A stretch of DNA of 64,000 nucleotides from DATAEG01 sp963703085. GTDB lineage: Bacteria; Actinomycetota; Actinomycetes; Mycobacteriales; Jatrophihabitantaceae. A program made the translations under genes and the position numbers. The stretch's first letter is position 1, and each line of letters starts with the position of its first letter. Location: NCBI GenBank assembly GCA_963703085.1, contig OY969789.1, positions 1,302,001-1,366,000 on the forward strand. Direction: 5' to 3'. Positions 1 to 7,763 of this stretch are shown in pieces. A model generated the notes under the pieces. It was given only the letters and a program-made list of their open reading frames with translations. It did not search any database and was not told the origin of the DNA.

Positions 1-637
1 TCATCTTCGCCGAAGGTTCGGTCAGGTCGAGGATCTTCGCCGCGCCCGGCGGGATGTACGCGCGCGGCACCGGGAAGGTGTCGCCGTAACGGCTGTTGAA
101 GCGCACCGCGAGGTCGCGGGTCAACTCCAGGTGCTGACGCTGATCCTCGCCGACCGGGACGGCGTCCGCGCGGTAGACGAGGATGTCGGCCGCCTGCAGG
201 ACCGGATACGTGAACAGCCCGACGCTGTACCGGTCCGCACCCGATCGCGCCGCCTTGTCCTTGAACTGTGTCATCCGGCTCGCCTCGCCGAAGCCGGCCA
301 GGCATTCCAAGACCCAGGCCAGCCGGGTGTGCTCCGGGACATGACTCTGCACGAACAACGCGCAGCGCTGCGGGTCCAGGCCGGCCGCGAGTAATTGCGC
401 GGCTGCGATGCGGGTCCGGGTGCGTAGCTCGGCGGGCTCGGGCGGCTCGAGGGTCAGCGCGTGCAGGTCGACGACGCAGTAGTACGCGTCGCACTCGTCC
501 TGCATCGTCACCCACTGGGCGATCGCACCGAGATAGTTGCCCAGATGGAAGGAACTCGCCGAGGGCTGGATGCCGGACAGCACACGAGTGGGCACCGCAG
601 GTCCCTGGGGAGAGTTCATGATCGACGATTCTGGCAT
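1..637 (-). CDS. trpS: Tryptophan--tRNA ligase, 3' end beyond window
   Basis: Class I aminoacyl-tRNA synthetase that charges tRNA-Trp in the cytoplasm. Reading the minus strand gives about 212 residues up to the window edge. The HIGH-type motif appears as PSASSFHLGNYLGA near the N terminus. The conserved stretch GEASRMTQFKDK and the Trp-binding stretch VGEDQRQHLELTRD follow. The read stops at EPSAKM, the beginning of the KMSKS loop, so roughly the C-terminal third lies outside the window. Two in-frame ATGs exist, at 637 and 619; the upstream one is preferred because a GGTGAG lies upstream, while nothing RBS-like precedes 619. The neighbouring CNNM transporter gene is read in the same direction from further upstream. 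Confidence 0.95.
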   Translation of the reverse strand, partial: MPESSIMNSPQGPAVPTRVLSGIQPSASSFHLGNYLGAIAQWVTMQDECDAYYCVVDLHALTLEPPEPAELRTRTRIAAAQLLAAGLDPQRCALFVQSHVPEHTRLAWVLECLAGFGEASRMTQFKDKAARSGADRYSVGLFTYPVLQAADILVYRADAVPVGEDQRQHLELTRDLAVRFNSRYGDTFPVPRAYIPPGAAKILDLTEPSAKM

Positions 638-669
638 CCCGATGAGCGGCTCACCTGCCCGGTCGGGCG

Positions 670-2019
670 TCACCCGTCTTGCCGGGTCAGGGATGTCGCG
701 CGATCGGGTTCGACCTCCTGGGCCGGTCCCGGTTGGGCATCGGCAAGAGGCACGATGCGGATCCGGGAGGTGCGGTGTCCGTCCACTTCGGTGACCACGA
801 TCCGGAACCCGTCGCACAGCGCGACGTCGCCGACGGCCGGCAGCCGCCCCAGCCGGGCCATCACGAAGCCACCCGCCGTCTCGTACGGCCCGGCGGGCAG
901 GCGGATCCCGGTCAGCTCGGTGAACTCGTCCAGGTTCGTCCGCGCATCGATCTCCACCTCACCACCGGCCAGCCGGCGGGTCTTCACCGCCTGCTCGTCG
1001 TACTCGTCGCGGATGTCGCCGATCACTTCCTCGATGAGGTCCTCGAGGGTGACGATGCCGTCGGTGCCGCCGTACTCGTCGACCACGATCGCGAGGTGAT
1101 GACCCTCGCGGCGCATCTCACTGAGTGCCGCCAGCACCTTCTTCGAACCCGGGATCGCCTTCACTTGACGCAGGTGGTCGCTGACCCGCCGGGAGCGATC
1201 TCCTTGGCCGTCACCGAGCACCAGGTCGCGGATGTGCACGAAGCCGACGACGTCGTCCTGGCTGCGGCCGATCACCGGGTACCGCGAGTGCGGCGCGTCC
1301 CCGGCCGTCTTGACCGCGCGACTGATCGTCAGCGAGCCCTCGAGGAAGACGACCTCCGTACGCGGCAGCATCACTTCGCTGACCGTGCGCTCACTGGCCG
1401 CGAACACTTCGTCGATGAGCACCCGCTCCTCCGGTGACAGCGATTCGTGCGCCGCGACAAGGCCGCGCAGCTCCTCGTCGCTGATCGCCTGCTTGCCCGC
1501 GTTCGGGTCACCGCCCAGGGTCCGCACCACCAGATCGGTCGCCTTGGACAGGAACCAGATGATCGGACGGAACAGGGTGGACAGCCGGTTGAGGCTCGGC
1601 GCGAGAAGTGAAGCGGTGCTTTCGGAGCGCTGCAGCGCCAACCGCTTCGGGGCAAGCTCCCCGACGATGAGCGTCACGATCGAGATGATCAGGGTGACGC
1701 CGACGACGCCGATCGCCGCTGCCCATCCGTTGCCCAGCCCTCGATCGACGAAGAAGTGCTTGGCCTCCTCGGAGAGGGTCACCGCGCCGAACGCGCTGGA
1801 CAGCAAGGCGGTGGAGGTGACGCCGATCTGGACCGTCGCCAGGAAGCGGTTGGGGTCGCTGACCAGGCGGGCGACCGCAGCGCCGCGGCGCCCTCGCTCG
1901 GCGAGCGATTTGACCTGGCCGTCGCGCAGCGTCACCAGGGCTATCTCGGCGGCGACGAAGATGCCTTCGATGACGATCAGGCCCAGCACGATCGCGATGT
2001 TGAGCAAAGTCCCGCTCAC
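670..2019 (-). CDS. CNNM/HlyC-CorC family transporter with CBS pair
   Basis: Integral membrane protein of the hemolysin C / CorC / CNNM family, usually linked to magnesium or other divalent-cation efflux. The 449 residues show the family order. A DUF21 (CNNM) membrane domain with about four hydrophobic segments fills residues 1-190, starting LLNIAIVLGLIVIEG. A pair of CBS domains follows (about 210-335; VMLPRTEV begins the first, IVVDEYGGTDGIVTLEDL is in the second). A C-terminal CorC_HlyC domain occupies about 350-430. The start is GTG at 2019 with a weak upstream GGGGG, so it is not certain. The length is normal for the family. It reads toward trpS with a 32-bp gap and may share its transcript. 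The substrate cannot be told from sequence. Confidence 0.9.
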   Translation of the reverse strand: MSGTLLNIAIVLGLIVIEGIFVAAEIALVTLRDGQVKSLAERGRRGAAVARLVSDPNRFLATVQIGVTSTALLSSAFGAVTLSEEAKHFFVDRGLGNGWAAAIGVVGVTLIISIVTLIVGELAPKRLALQRSESTASLLAPSLNRLSTLFRPIIWFLSKATDLVVRTLGGDPNAGKQAISDEELRGLVAAHESLSPEERVLIDEVFAASERTVSEVMLPRTEVVFLEGSLTISRAVKTAGDAPHSRYPVIGRSQDDVVGFVHIRDLVLGDGQGDRSRRVSDHLRQVKAIPGSKKVLAALSEMRREGHHLAIVVDEYGGTDGIVTLEDLIEEVIGDIRDEYDEQAVKTRRLAGGEVEIDARTNLDEFTELTGIRLPAGPYETAGGFVMARLGRLPAVGDVALCDGFRIVVTEVDGHRTSRIRIVPLADAQPGPAQEVEPDRATSLTRQDG

Positions 2020-2129
2020 GGCCGGCCCCCGTCACCGGGTCCGACGGGACGGCTCATCGTGCCGGGCGCGTCCATCGCTCCAGTGTAGGGTCGCGGCTCG
2101 GTCCTCCCCGACGTCCGACCGGAGCACAG

Positions 2130-3077
2130 ATGCGATACCTCGTCACCGGCGGTGCCGGATACATCGGGAGTGTGGTCGCCGCGGCGCTGCTGGCCGCCGG
2201 GCACGACGTCGTGGTGCTGGACGATCTGAGCACCGGGCACGCGGACGCCGTCCCGGAGGGCGCACAGTTCGTGCAAGCCTCGATCGCCGAGGCCGCCGCC
2301 GAAGCGCTGCACGGCGTGGACGCAGTACTGCACTTCGCGGCGAAGTCCCTGGTCGCGGAGTCGATGTCCGCGCCGGAGCGGTACTGGCAGAACAACGTGG
2401 CCGGCACCCTGGCGTTGCTCGAGGCGATGCGCAGCCAGGGCGTCGGCCGGATCGTCTTCTCCTCGACGGCCGCCACCTACGGCGAGCCGTCCTCGGTGCC
2501 GATCACCGAGGACGCCCCGACCAACCCGGTCAACGCCTACGGTGCCAGCAAGCTGGCCGTCGACCTGATGCTGATGTCCTACGCGCACGCCCACGACTTC
2601 GCCGCGGTCAGCCTGCGGTACTTCAACGTGGCCGGCGCAGCCTTCGGCTGCGGCGAGCGGCACGCTACCGAGACACATCTCATCCCGATCGCGCTGCAGG
2701 TCGCCACCAGGCAGCGGGCCGAGCTGCAGCTCTACGGCACCGACTACCCGACTGCGGACGGCACCTGCGTGCGCGACTACATCCACGTCGCCGATCTTGC
2801 CGATGCGCATCTCCGGGCGCTCGCCGCGGCCAGCACTCCAGGTGCCCACGCGATCTACAACCTCGGCAGCGGGACGGGCTACTCCAACCGCCAGGTGATC
2901 GACGCCGTCCGATCGGTCACCGGCCTTCCCGTCCCGGTGCACGAGCAGGGCCGCCGCGCCGGCGACCCGGCCACGCTGATCGCCTCCAACGACGCGGCCC
3001 GCGAGCGGCTCGGCTGGTCGCCGACCCGCGACCTGCACACGATGGTGGCCGACGCATTCGCGTTCCTTTCCCGATGA
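2130..3077 (+). CDS. galE: UDP-glucose 4-epimerase
   Basis: Short-chain dehydrogenase/reductase that interconverts UDP-galactose and UDP-glucose in the Leloir pathway. The 315-residue protein opens with the NAD-binding GGAGYIGS loop at residues 7-14. It has the catalytic serine region SSTAATYG at about 111-118 and the YxxxK pair (Y137, K141) in NAYGASK. The ATG at 2130 is preceded by GGAGCACAG. It overlaps galK by ATGA, so the two are translationally coupled. The downstream beta-galactosidase and sugar ABC genes supply the galactose context. It is slightly shorter than E. coli GalE (338) but looks complete. Confidence 0.95.
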   Translation: MRYLVTGGAGYIGSVVAAALLAAGHDVVVLDDLSTGHADAVPEGAQFVQASIAEAAAEALHGVDAVLHFAAKSLVAESMSAPERYWQNNVAGTLALLEAMRSQGVGRIVFSSTAATYGEPSSVPITEDAPTNPVNAYGASKLAVDLMLMSYAHAHDFAAVSLRYFNVAGAAFGCGERHATETHLIPIALQVATRQRAELQLYGTDYPTADGTCVRDYIHVADLADAHLRALAAASTPGAHAIYNLGSGTGYSNRQVIDAVRSVTGLPVPVHEQGRRAGDPATLIASNDAARERLGWSPTRDLHTMVADAFAFLSR

Positions 3078-4207
3078 CCGTCCGCTGGCGAGCGCCCGGC
3101 CGCGTCAACCTCATCGGTGAGCACACCGACTACAACGGGGGCTTCGTGCTCCCGCTGGCGATCGCGCAGGGATGTACCGCGACCGTTCGGCGCGCAGATT
3201 CGGCCGTGCTGGCCATCGAGTCCGCCCAGCGAGAGGGCATCGTCGAGCTGCCGCTCGACGAGCTCGCCCCGGACCGGGTGGACGGGTGGGCGAGCTACCC
3301 GGCCGGATCGGTGTGGGCGCTGCGGGAGGCCGGCCATGCTCTCGGTGGGCTGAGCGTGCACATCGACAGTGACGTGCCCTCCGGCGCCGGGCTCTCGTCG
3401 TCGGCCGCCGTGGTCTGCTCGGTGGCCGCGGCAGTTGCTGACGAATTCGAAATCGGCGTGGACGCCGATCAGATCGTCTCGCTGTCGAGGCAAGCGGAGA
3501 ACGACTTCGTCGGCGCGCCCACCGGCGGGATGGACCAGCTGGCCTCGGTGAAGTGCGAGGCCGGGCACGTGCTGCTGTGCGACATGCGCTCGCTGGCCAC
3601 CGAGGCGGTTCCGTTCGACCTTGCCGCGGCAGGGCTCAGCCTCCTGGTCACCGACACCCGGGCCGAGCACGGCCATGTCAGCGGCGAGTACGGAGCGCGG
3701 CGCGCGGCGTGTGAGCAGGCCGCCCGCATCCTCGGCGTCGATCTGCTCCGCGAGGTGACCGACCTGGCAGCGGCGGAGGACAGGTTGCGGGCAGCCGGTC
3801 CCGATGACGACACACTGCTGCGCCGGGCCCGGCACGTGATCACCGAGAATGCCAGGGTTCTGCAGACCGCGGAGCTCCTGCGGGCCGGGCGCATCGCGGA
3901 CATCGGCCCGCTGCTGGTGGCCTCGCACGAGTCGATGCGCGACGACTTCGAGATCACCGTCGCCGAGGTGGACCTTGCCGTGCAGACGGCCATCCAGGCG
4001 GGTGCGCTGGGCGCCCGGATGACCGGCGGCGGGTTCGGCGGTTGCGTCATCACCCTGGCGCCGACGGACGCGCTGCCGCGCATCGACGAGGCCATCGGCG
4101 CCGCCTTCGCCGCGGGTGATTTCCGGGCACCGAGGTCGTTCCCGACGCTCGCCGGGGCCGGTGCGCACCGGCTCCGCGCCGCCCCGACGGCGCCGGCCGA
4201 GGGCTGA
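3074..4207 (+). CDS. galK: Galactokinase
   Basis: GHMP kinase that phosphorylates galactose to galactose-1-phosphate with ATP. The 377-residue protein has the galactokinase signature GRVNLIGEHTDYN at residues 9-21, the GHMP ATP loop SGAGLSSSAAV near residue 99, and the C-terminal glycine-rich motif MTGGGFGGC. The ATG at 3074 overlaps the galE stop (ATGA). A much longer open frame runs upstream but is only the shadow of galE. No galT (galactose-1-phosphate uridylyltransferase) is in the window, so the Leloir set here is kinase plus epimerase only. Confidence 0.95.
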   Translation: MTVRWRAPGRVNLIGEHTDYNGGFVLPLAIAQGCTATVRRADSAVLAIESAQREGIVELPLDELAPDRVDGWASYPAGSVWALREAGHALGGLSVHIDSDVPSGAGLSSSAAVVCSVAAAVADEFEIGVDADQIVSLSRQAENDFVGAPTGGMDQLASVKCEAGHVLLCDMRSLATEAVPFDLAAAGLSLLVTDTRAEHGHVSGEYGARRAACEQAARILGVDLLREVTDLAAAEDRLRAAGPDDDTLLRRARHVITENARVLQTAELLRAGRIADIGPLLVASHESMRDDFEITVAEVDLAVQTAIQAGALGARMTGGGFGGCVITLAPTDALPRIDEAIGAAFAAGDFRAPRSFPTLAGAGAHRLRAAPTAPAEG

Positions 4208-4303
4208 TCCGAACACAAATCGACATGGACACCACCCAGCGCCGAGGTCGCCGCGCGGATCCCTTACTCCAGCCCGGTCACAATCTCCGCACAGAAAGCC
4301 GGT

Positions 4304-4369
4304 TTACATCGATATAACGGTCTCGATCGACTCTCTCCCCTTGACGAACACGTTGGATTCTGCTGAGTT
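4304..4369 (+). promoter_or_regulatory. Candidate LacI-type operator and promoter of the galactoside ABC/lacZ operon
   Basis: A 14-bp near-palindrome TTACATCGATATAA (4304-4317, centre CG, two symmetric mismatches) resembles LacI/GalR-family operators. A TTGACG hexamer at 4341-4346 could be a -35; 17 bp on lies TGAGTT as a weak -10. If transcription starts near 4376, the ATG at 4370 cannot be used, which agrees with starting the binding protein at 4433. The regulator gene is not in the window. This is inference from pattern only. Confidence 0.45.
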
Positions 4370-4432
4370 ATGAGTACTTCTGGTGGGTCGTCATCCCACC
4401 TCCACGTCACTCGTCGCCAAGGAGGCGCACCG

Positions 4433-5758
4433 ATGGCACCCACCGATCCCGCCGCGAACGGCTCAACACCGTTCGCGCCGGCCCGCCGCACCGTCCTCAA
4501 GACCCTTGCCGCGGGAACCGCCGGAGTCGCGGCCTTCCCCGTGCTGGCGGCGTGCACCGGCTCGTCGAAGTCCGGGAAGAAGGACACCTCGGCGAAGAAG
4601 GCGACCTTCGGCTCGAACGCGTCAGACCCGGTGCCGAAGAAGGCGTGGGCCGCCGTGGTGACCGCCTTCGACAAGTCCTCCGGCGACACCATCTCGACGA
4701 ACACCAAGGACCACAACACGTTCCAGGACCAGATCTCCAACTACCTGGCCGGCAGCCCCGACGACGCCTTCACCTGGTTCGCCGGCTACCGGATGAAGTA
4801 CTACGCCAAGAAGGGCCTGGTCGCCCCCGTCGACGACGCCTGGAGCAAGCTCGGCGCGGACAACTTCGGCGAGGGCATCAAGAGTGCCTGTACCGCCGAC
4901 GACGGCAAGAAGTACATGGTGCCCAACTACAACTATCCGTGGGCGTTCTTCTACCGCAAGAGCCTGTGGCAGGCGAAGGGCTACGAGGTCCCGACCACCT
5001 TCGACGCGCTGAAGTCCCTCTGCACCAAGATGAAGAGCGACGGGCTCATCCCGATCCAGTTCGCCGACAAGGACGGCTGGCCGGCGATGGGCACCTTCGA
5101 TTATCTGAACATGCGGATCAACGGCTACCAGTTCCACATCGACCTGATGGGGCACAAGGAGTCCTGGGATCAGCAGAAGGTGAAGACCGTCTTCGACACC
5201 TGGAAGGCGATCCTGCCGTTCCAGGACACTGCGGCGCTCGGCCTCACCTGGCAGAACGCGGCGAACAAGCTGGCTGCGAAGAAGTCCGGCATGTTCCTGC
5301 TCGGCTCCTTCCTCATCCAGCAATTCACTGACCCGGCCGTCGTTGCCGACATCGACTTCTTCCCGTTCCCGACCGTCGTCGAGGCCAACGGCCAGGACGC
5401 GGTAGAGGCGCCCATCGACGGGCTGATGCTGAGCAAGAAGGGCGGCGACAACGGCGCCGCGGCCGCCTTCGTCGAGTACATCGGCACACCGGACGGCCAG
5501 AACACCTACCAGAAGATCGACAAGGGCCAGATCGCCACGAACAAGAAATCCGATACCTCGGGCTACACCCCGATGATCAAGAAGGCGCAGCAGACGATCG
5601 CGAGCGCGAAGTACATCTCCCAGTTCCTCGACCGGGACGCGTTGCCCGCGCTGGCCAGCAATGTGATGATCCCTGCATTGCAGAAGTTCATCAAGGACGG
5701 CACGTTCGACACGAGCAACGTGGAGAAGCAGGCCAAGGCTCTGTACTCAGCTCAGTAG
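4433..5758 (+). CDS. Sugar ABC transporter substrate-binding lipoprotein (Tat type)
   Basis: Extracellular sugar-binding protein of a carbohydrate ABC importer (solute-binding family 1, MalE/UgpB-like), tethered to the membrane as a lipoprotein. The 441 residues start with a twin-arginine signal (RR at 18-19 in ARRTVLKTLAAG) and a lipobox LAAC with C41 as the lipidation site. A mature domain rich in Lys, Trp and aromatics follows (YNYPWAFFYRKSLW). The ATG at 4433 is chosen for the strong AAGGAGG 7 bases upstream; an earlier in-frame ATG at 4370 lacks an RBS. Two permeases and a beta-galactosidase follow, which points to a beta-galactoside such as lactose as the ligand. No ATPase gene is present; actinobacterial importers of this type often share an MsiK-type ATPase encoded elsewhere. 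Confidence 0.9.
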   Translation: MAPTDPAANGSTPFAPARRTVLKTLAAGTAGVAAFPVLAACTGSSKSGKKDTSAKKATFGSNASDPVPKKAWAAVVTAFDKSSGDTISTNTKDHNTFQDQISNYLAGSPDDAFTWFAGYRMKYYAKKGLVAPVDDAWSKLGADNFGEGIKSACTADDGKKYMVPNYNYPWAFFYRKSLWQAKGYEVPTTFDALKSLCTKMKSDGLIPIQFADKDGWPAMGTFDYLNMRINGYQFHIDLMGHKESWDQQKVKTVFDTWKAILPFQDTAALGLTWQNAANKLAAKKSGMFLLGSFLIQQFTDPAVVADIDFFPFPTVVEANGQDAVEAPIDGLMLSKKGGDNGAAAAFVEYIGTPDGQNTYQKIDKGQIATNKKSDTSGYTPMIKKAQQTIASAKYISQFLDRDALPALASNVMIPALQKFIKDGTFDTSNVEKQAKALYSAQ

Positions 5759-5819
5759 GCAGACCCCGCGGGCGGGAGCACTGCTCCCGTCCGCGGGAGA
5801 CCAAGAACCGAGGGTGCCG

Positions 5820-6791
5820 ATGACCGAACTGCCGACGACTGTTGACTCGAGGACCCCGACGCCTGCGGTAGTCCCGCCGTCCCGGCCGACCCGGCGCCGT
5901 CGGCTGCAACGGCTGAACCGGCGGGACAAGATAGTGCTGTCCATCATGGTGGGCATCCCGGTGCTCATCGAGGCATTGCTCATCTGGGCCCCCACCGTCA
6001 TGTCCGTGGGACTGTCCTTCACCCATTGGGACGGCCTCGACCTGTCGAACATCCGCGGGGCCGGCGGCTCCAACTACTCCTACGTGGTGCACGACTACCC
6101 ACAGTTCTGGCCGGCGGTCCGCCACAACATCCTGTGGCTGGCCTGCCTCGGGCTGATCGGCACGCCACTGGGCCTTCTCGTGGCCGTCCTGCTGGACCAG
6201 CGGATCCGCGGCAGCAAGATCTACCAGACGGTGTTCTTCGTTCCGGTCATGTTGTCGCTCGCGCTGGTCGCGATCATCTGGCAGTTGATGTACGACCGGG
6301 ACACCGGCTTCGTCAACAACCTGCTCGGCACGGCCGGGACCAAGCACGCGACCGACTGGCTCGGCGACTCCAAAGTCAACATCTGGGCAGCCATCGTCGC
6401 CGCTACTTGGAAGCACGTCGGCTACATCATGATCTTGTACCTGGCCGGGCTGAAGGGCGTGGATCCATCGCTCAAGGAGGCCGCCGCCATCGACGGGGCG
6501 AACGGCCGGCAGATCTTCTTCCGCGTCGTGTTCCCAACCATGCGACCGATCAACATCATCGTCGTGGTCATCACACTCATCGAGTCACTGCGGGCCTTCG
6601 ACATCGTCTACGTCATCAACAAGGGCACCAACGGTCTGGAACTGATCAGCGCGTTGGTGGTCCAGAACCTCGTCGGTGAGGGCCAGGTCATCGGTATCGG
6701 CTCGGCCCTAGCGGTGATCTTGCTGGTGGTGTCGCTGATCCCCATCGTCACCTACCTGACCCGGACCTTCAGCAAAGAGAACAGGGCGTAG
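5820..6791 (+). CDS. Sugar ABC transporter permease (MalF-like)
   Basis: First inner-membrane subunit of the carbohydrate importer. The 323-residue protein has a Pro/Arg-rich cytoplasmic N terminus, then six predicted membrane helices starting at about residue 40 (IVLSIMVGIPVLIEALLIW). The binding-protein-dependent permease EAA loop, EAAAIDGANGRQIFFRVVFP, starts at about residue 219 and contacts the ATPase. ATG 5820 is preferred to the in-frame GTG two codons earlier. It lies 61 bp after the binding-protein gene and 36 bp before the second permease, all on one strand, so this is one operon. Confidence 0.9.
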   Translation: MTELPTTVDSRTPTPAVVPPSRPTRRRRLQRLNRRDKIVLSIMVGIPVLIEALLIWAPTVMSVGLSFTHWDGLDLSNIRGAGGSNYSYVVHDYPQFWPAVRHNILWLACLGLIGTPLGLLVAVLLDQRIRGSKIYQTVFFVPVMLSLALVAIIWQLMYDRDTGFVNNLLGTAGTKHATDWLGDSKVNIWAAIVAATWKHVGYIMILYLAGLKGVDPSLKEAAAIDGANGRQIFFRVVFPTMRPINIIVVVITLIESLRAFDIVYVINKGTNGLELISALVVQNLVGEGQVIGIGSALAVILLVVSLIPIVTYLTRTFSKENRA

Positions 6792-6827
6792 TGCCATGAA
6801 CGCAGCGGGCAAGCGAACGGTGCAACG

Positions 6828-7763
6828 ATGACCACGCCGATCCTGACGACTCCCGGCGAGACGGCCGACGTCGAAGCAACGCGGCCTGCTACCCCGCCGT
6901 CCGGCGCGGGCAAGAGCCGGCCCAGGTACGGCACCCACCTGCTGCTGATCGCGATGTCCGCGTTGTGGCTGGCGCCTCTGCTGTGGACGCTTTACACGTC
7001 GCTGCGGTCGAAGGCGGATACGGACAAGCACAGCTACTGGAGCATCGCGCGCACGCTGAGCTTCAAGAACTACACCGATGCCTGGAAGCAGGGTGGCTTC
7101 GCGCAGGCGTTCACCAACTCGGCGATCATCACCATTCCCTCCGTACTGATCACCATCGCGTTGGCGTCGATGGTGGCCTTCGCGGTCGCGCGGTTCAGCT
7201 GGAAGTTCAACGTCACCGTGTTGATCCTGTTCACCGCCGGCAACATGCTGCCGCCTCAGGTGTTGGCCGCGCCGCTGTTCGAGATGGCCAAACACACTCC
7301 GCTGCCGCTGTCGGTCAGCGACTCCGGCAGCTTCATCAACACCTACTACAGCGTGATCGCGGTGGACGTGGCGTTCCAACTGGGCTTCTGCACCTTCGTG
7401 CTGAGCAACTACATGAAGGCGTTGCCCGCCGATCTCACCGAGGCCGCACTGATGGACGGCTGCGGCGTCTGGCGGATGTACCGCCAGATCATCCTGCCGT
7501 TGTGCCGCCCAGCGCTCGCCGCACTGGGGACCCTCGAGGTCATCTGGATCTACAACGACTTCTTCTGGCCGCTGCTGTTCGTCCAGCGCGGCGACCGGCT
7601 GCCGGTGACCACCGCGATCCAGAACCTGCAGGGCGAATTCCTCAGCAACTACAACCTGATCGCCGCCGGCGCCACGCTGACGCTCATCCCGACGCTGATC
7701 GTGTACGTGGCCCTGCAGCGGCAATTCGTGGCCGGCCTCACTCTCGGCGGCAGCAAGGGCTGA
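6828..7763 (+). CDS. Sugar ABC transporter permease (MalG-like)
   Basis: Second permease of the same importer. The 311 residues show a disordered N-terminal tail, a first membrane helix at about 35-55 (LLLIAMSALWLAPLLWTLY), and a SxRSxxD-like segment typical of MalG-type subunits. The EAA loop EAALMDGCGVWRMYRQIILP begins near residue 204. The gene ends TGATG, overlapping the beta-galactosidase start, so transport and hydrolysis are translationally coupled. That coupling is the best evidence in the sequence for the transported substrate. Confidence 0.9.
   Translation: MTTPILTTPGETADVEATRPATPPSGAGKSRPRYGTHLLLIAMSALWLAPLLWTLYTSLRSKADTDKHSYWSIARTLSFKNYTDAWKQGGFAQAFTNSAIITIPSVLITIALASMVAFAVARFSWKFNVTVLILFTAGNMLPPQVLAAPLFEMAKHTPLPLSVSDSGSFINTYYSVIAVDVAFQLGFCTFVLSNYMKALPADLTEAALMDGCGVWRMYRQIILPLCRPALAALGTLEVIWIYNDFFWPLLFVQRGDRLPVTTAIQNLQGEFLSNYNLIAAGATLTLIPTLIVYVALQRQFVAGLTLGGSKG

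Noticed and set aside
1232..3073. Long plus-strand open frame ahead of galK
   Set aside because: It runs through the CNNM gene and galE in other frames, has shuffled Arg/Ser-rich composition, and no RBS. Only the galK part from 3074 is real.
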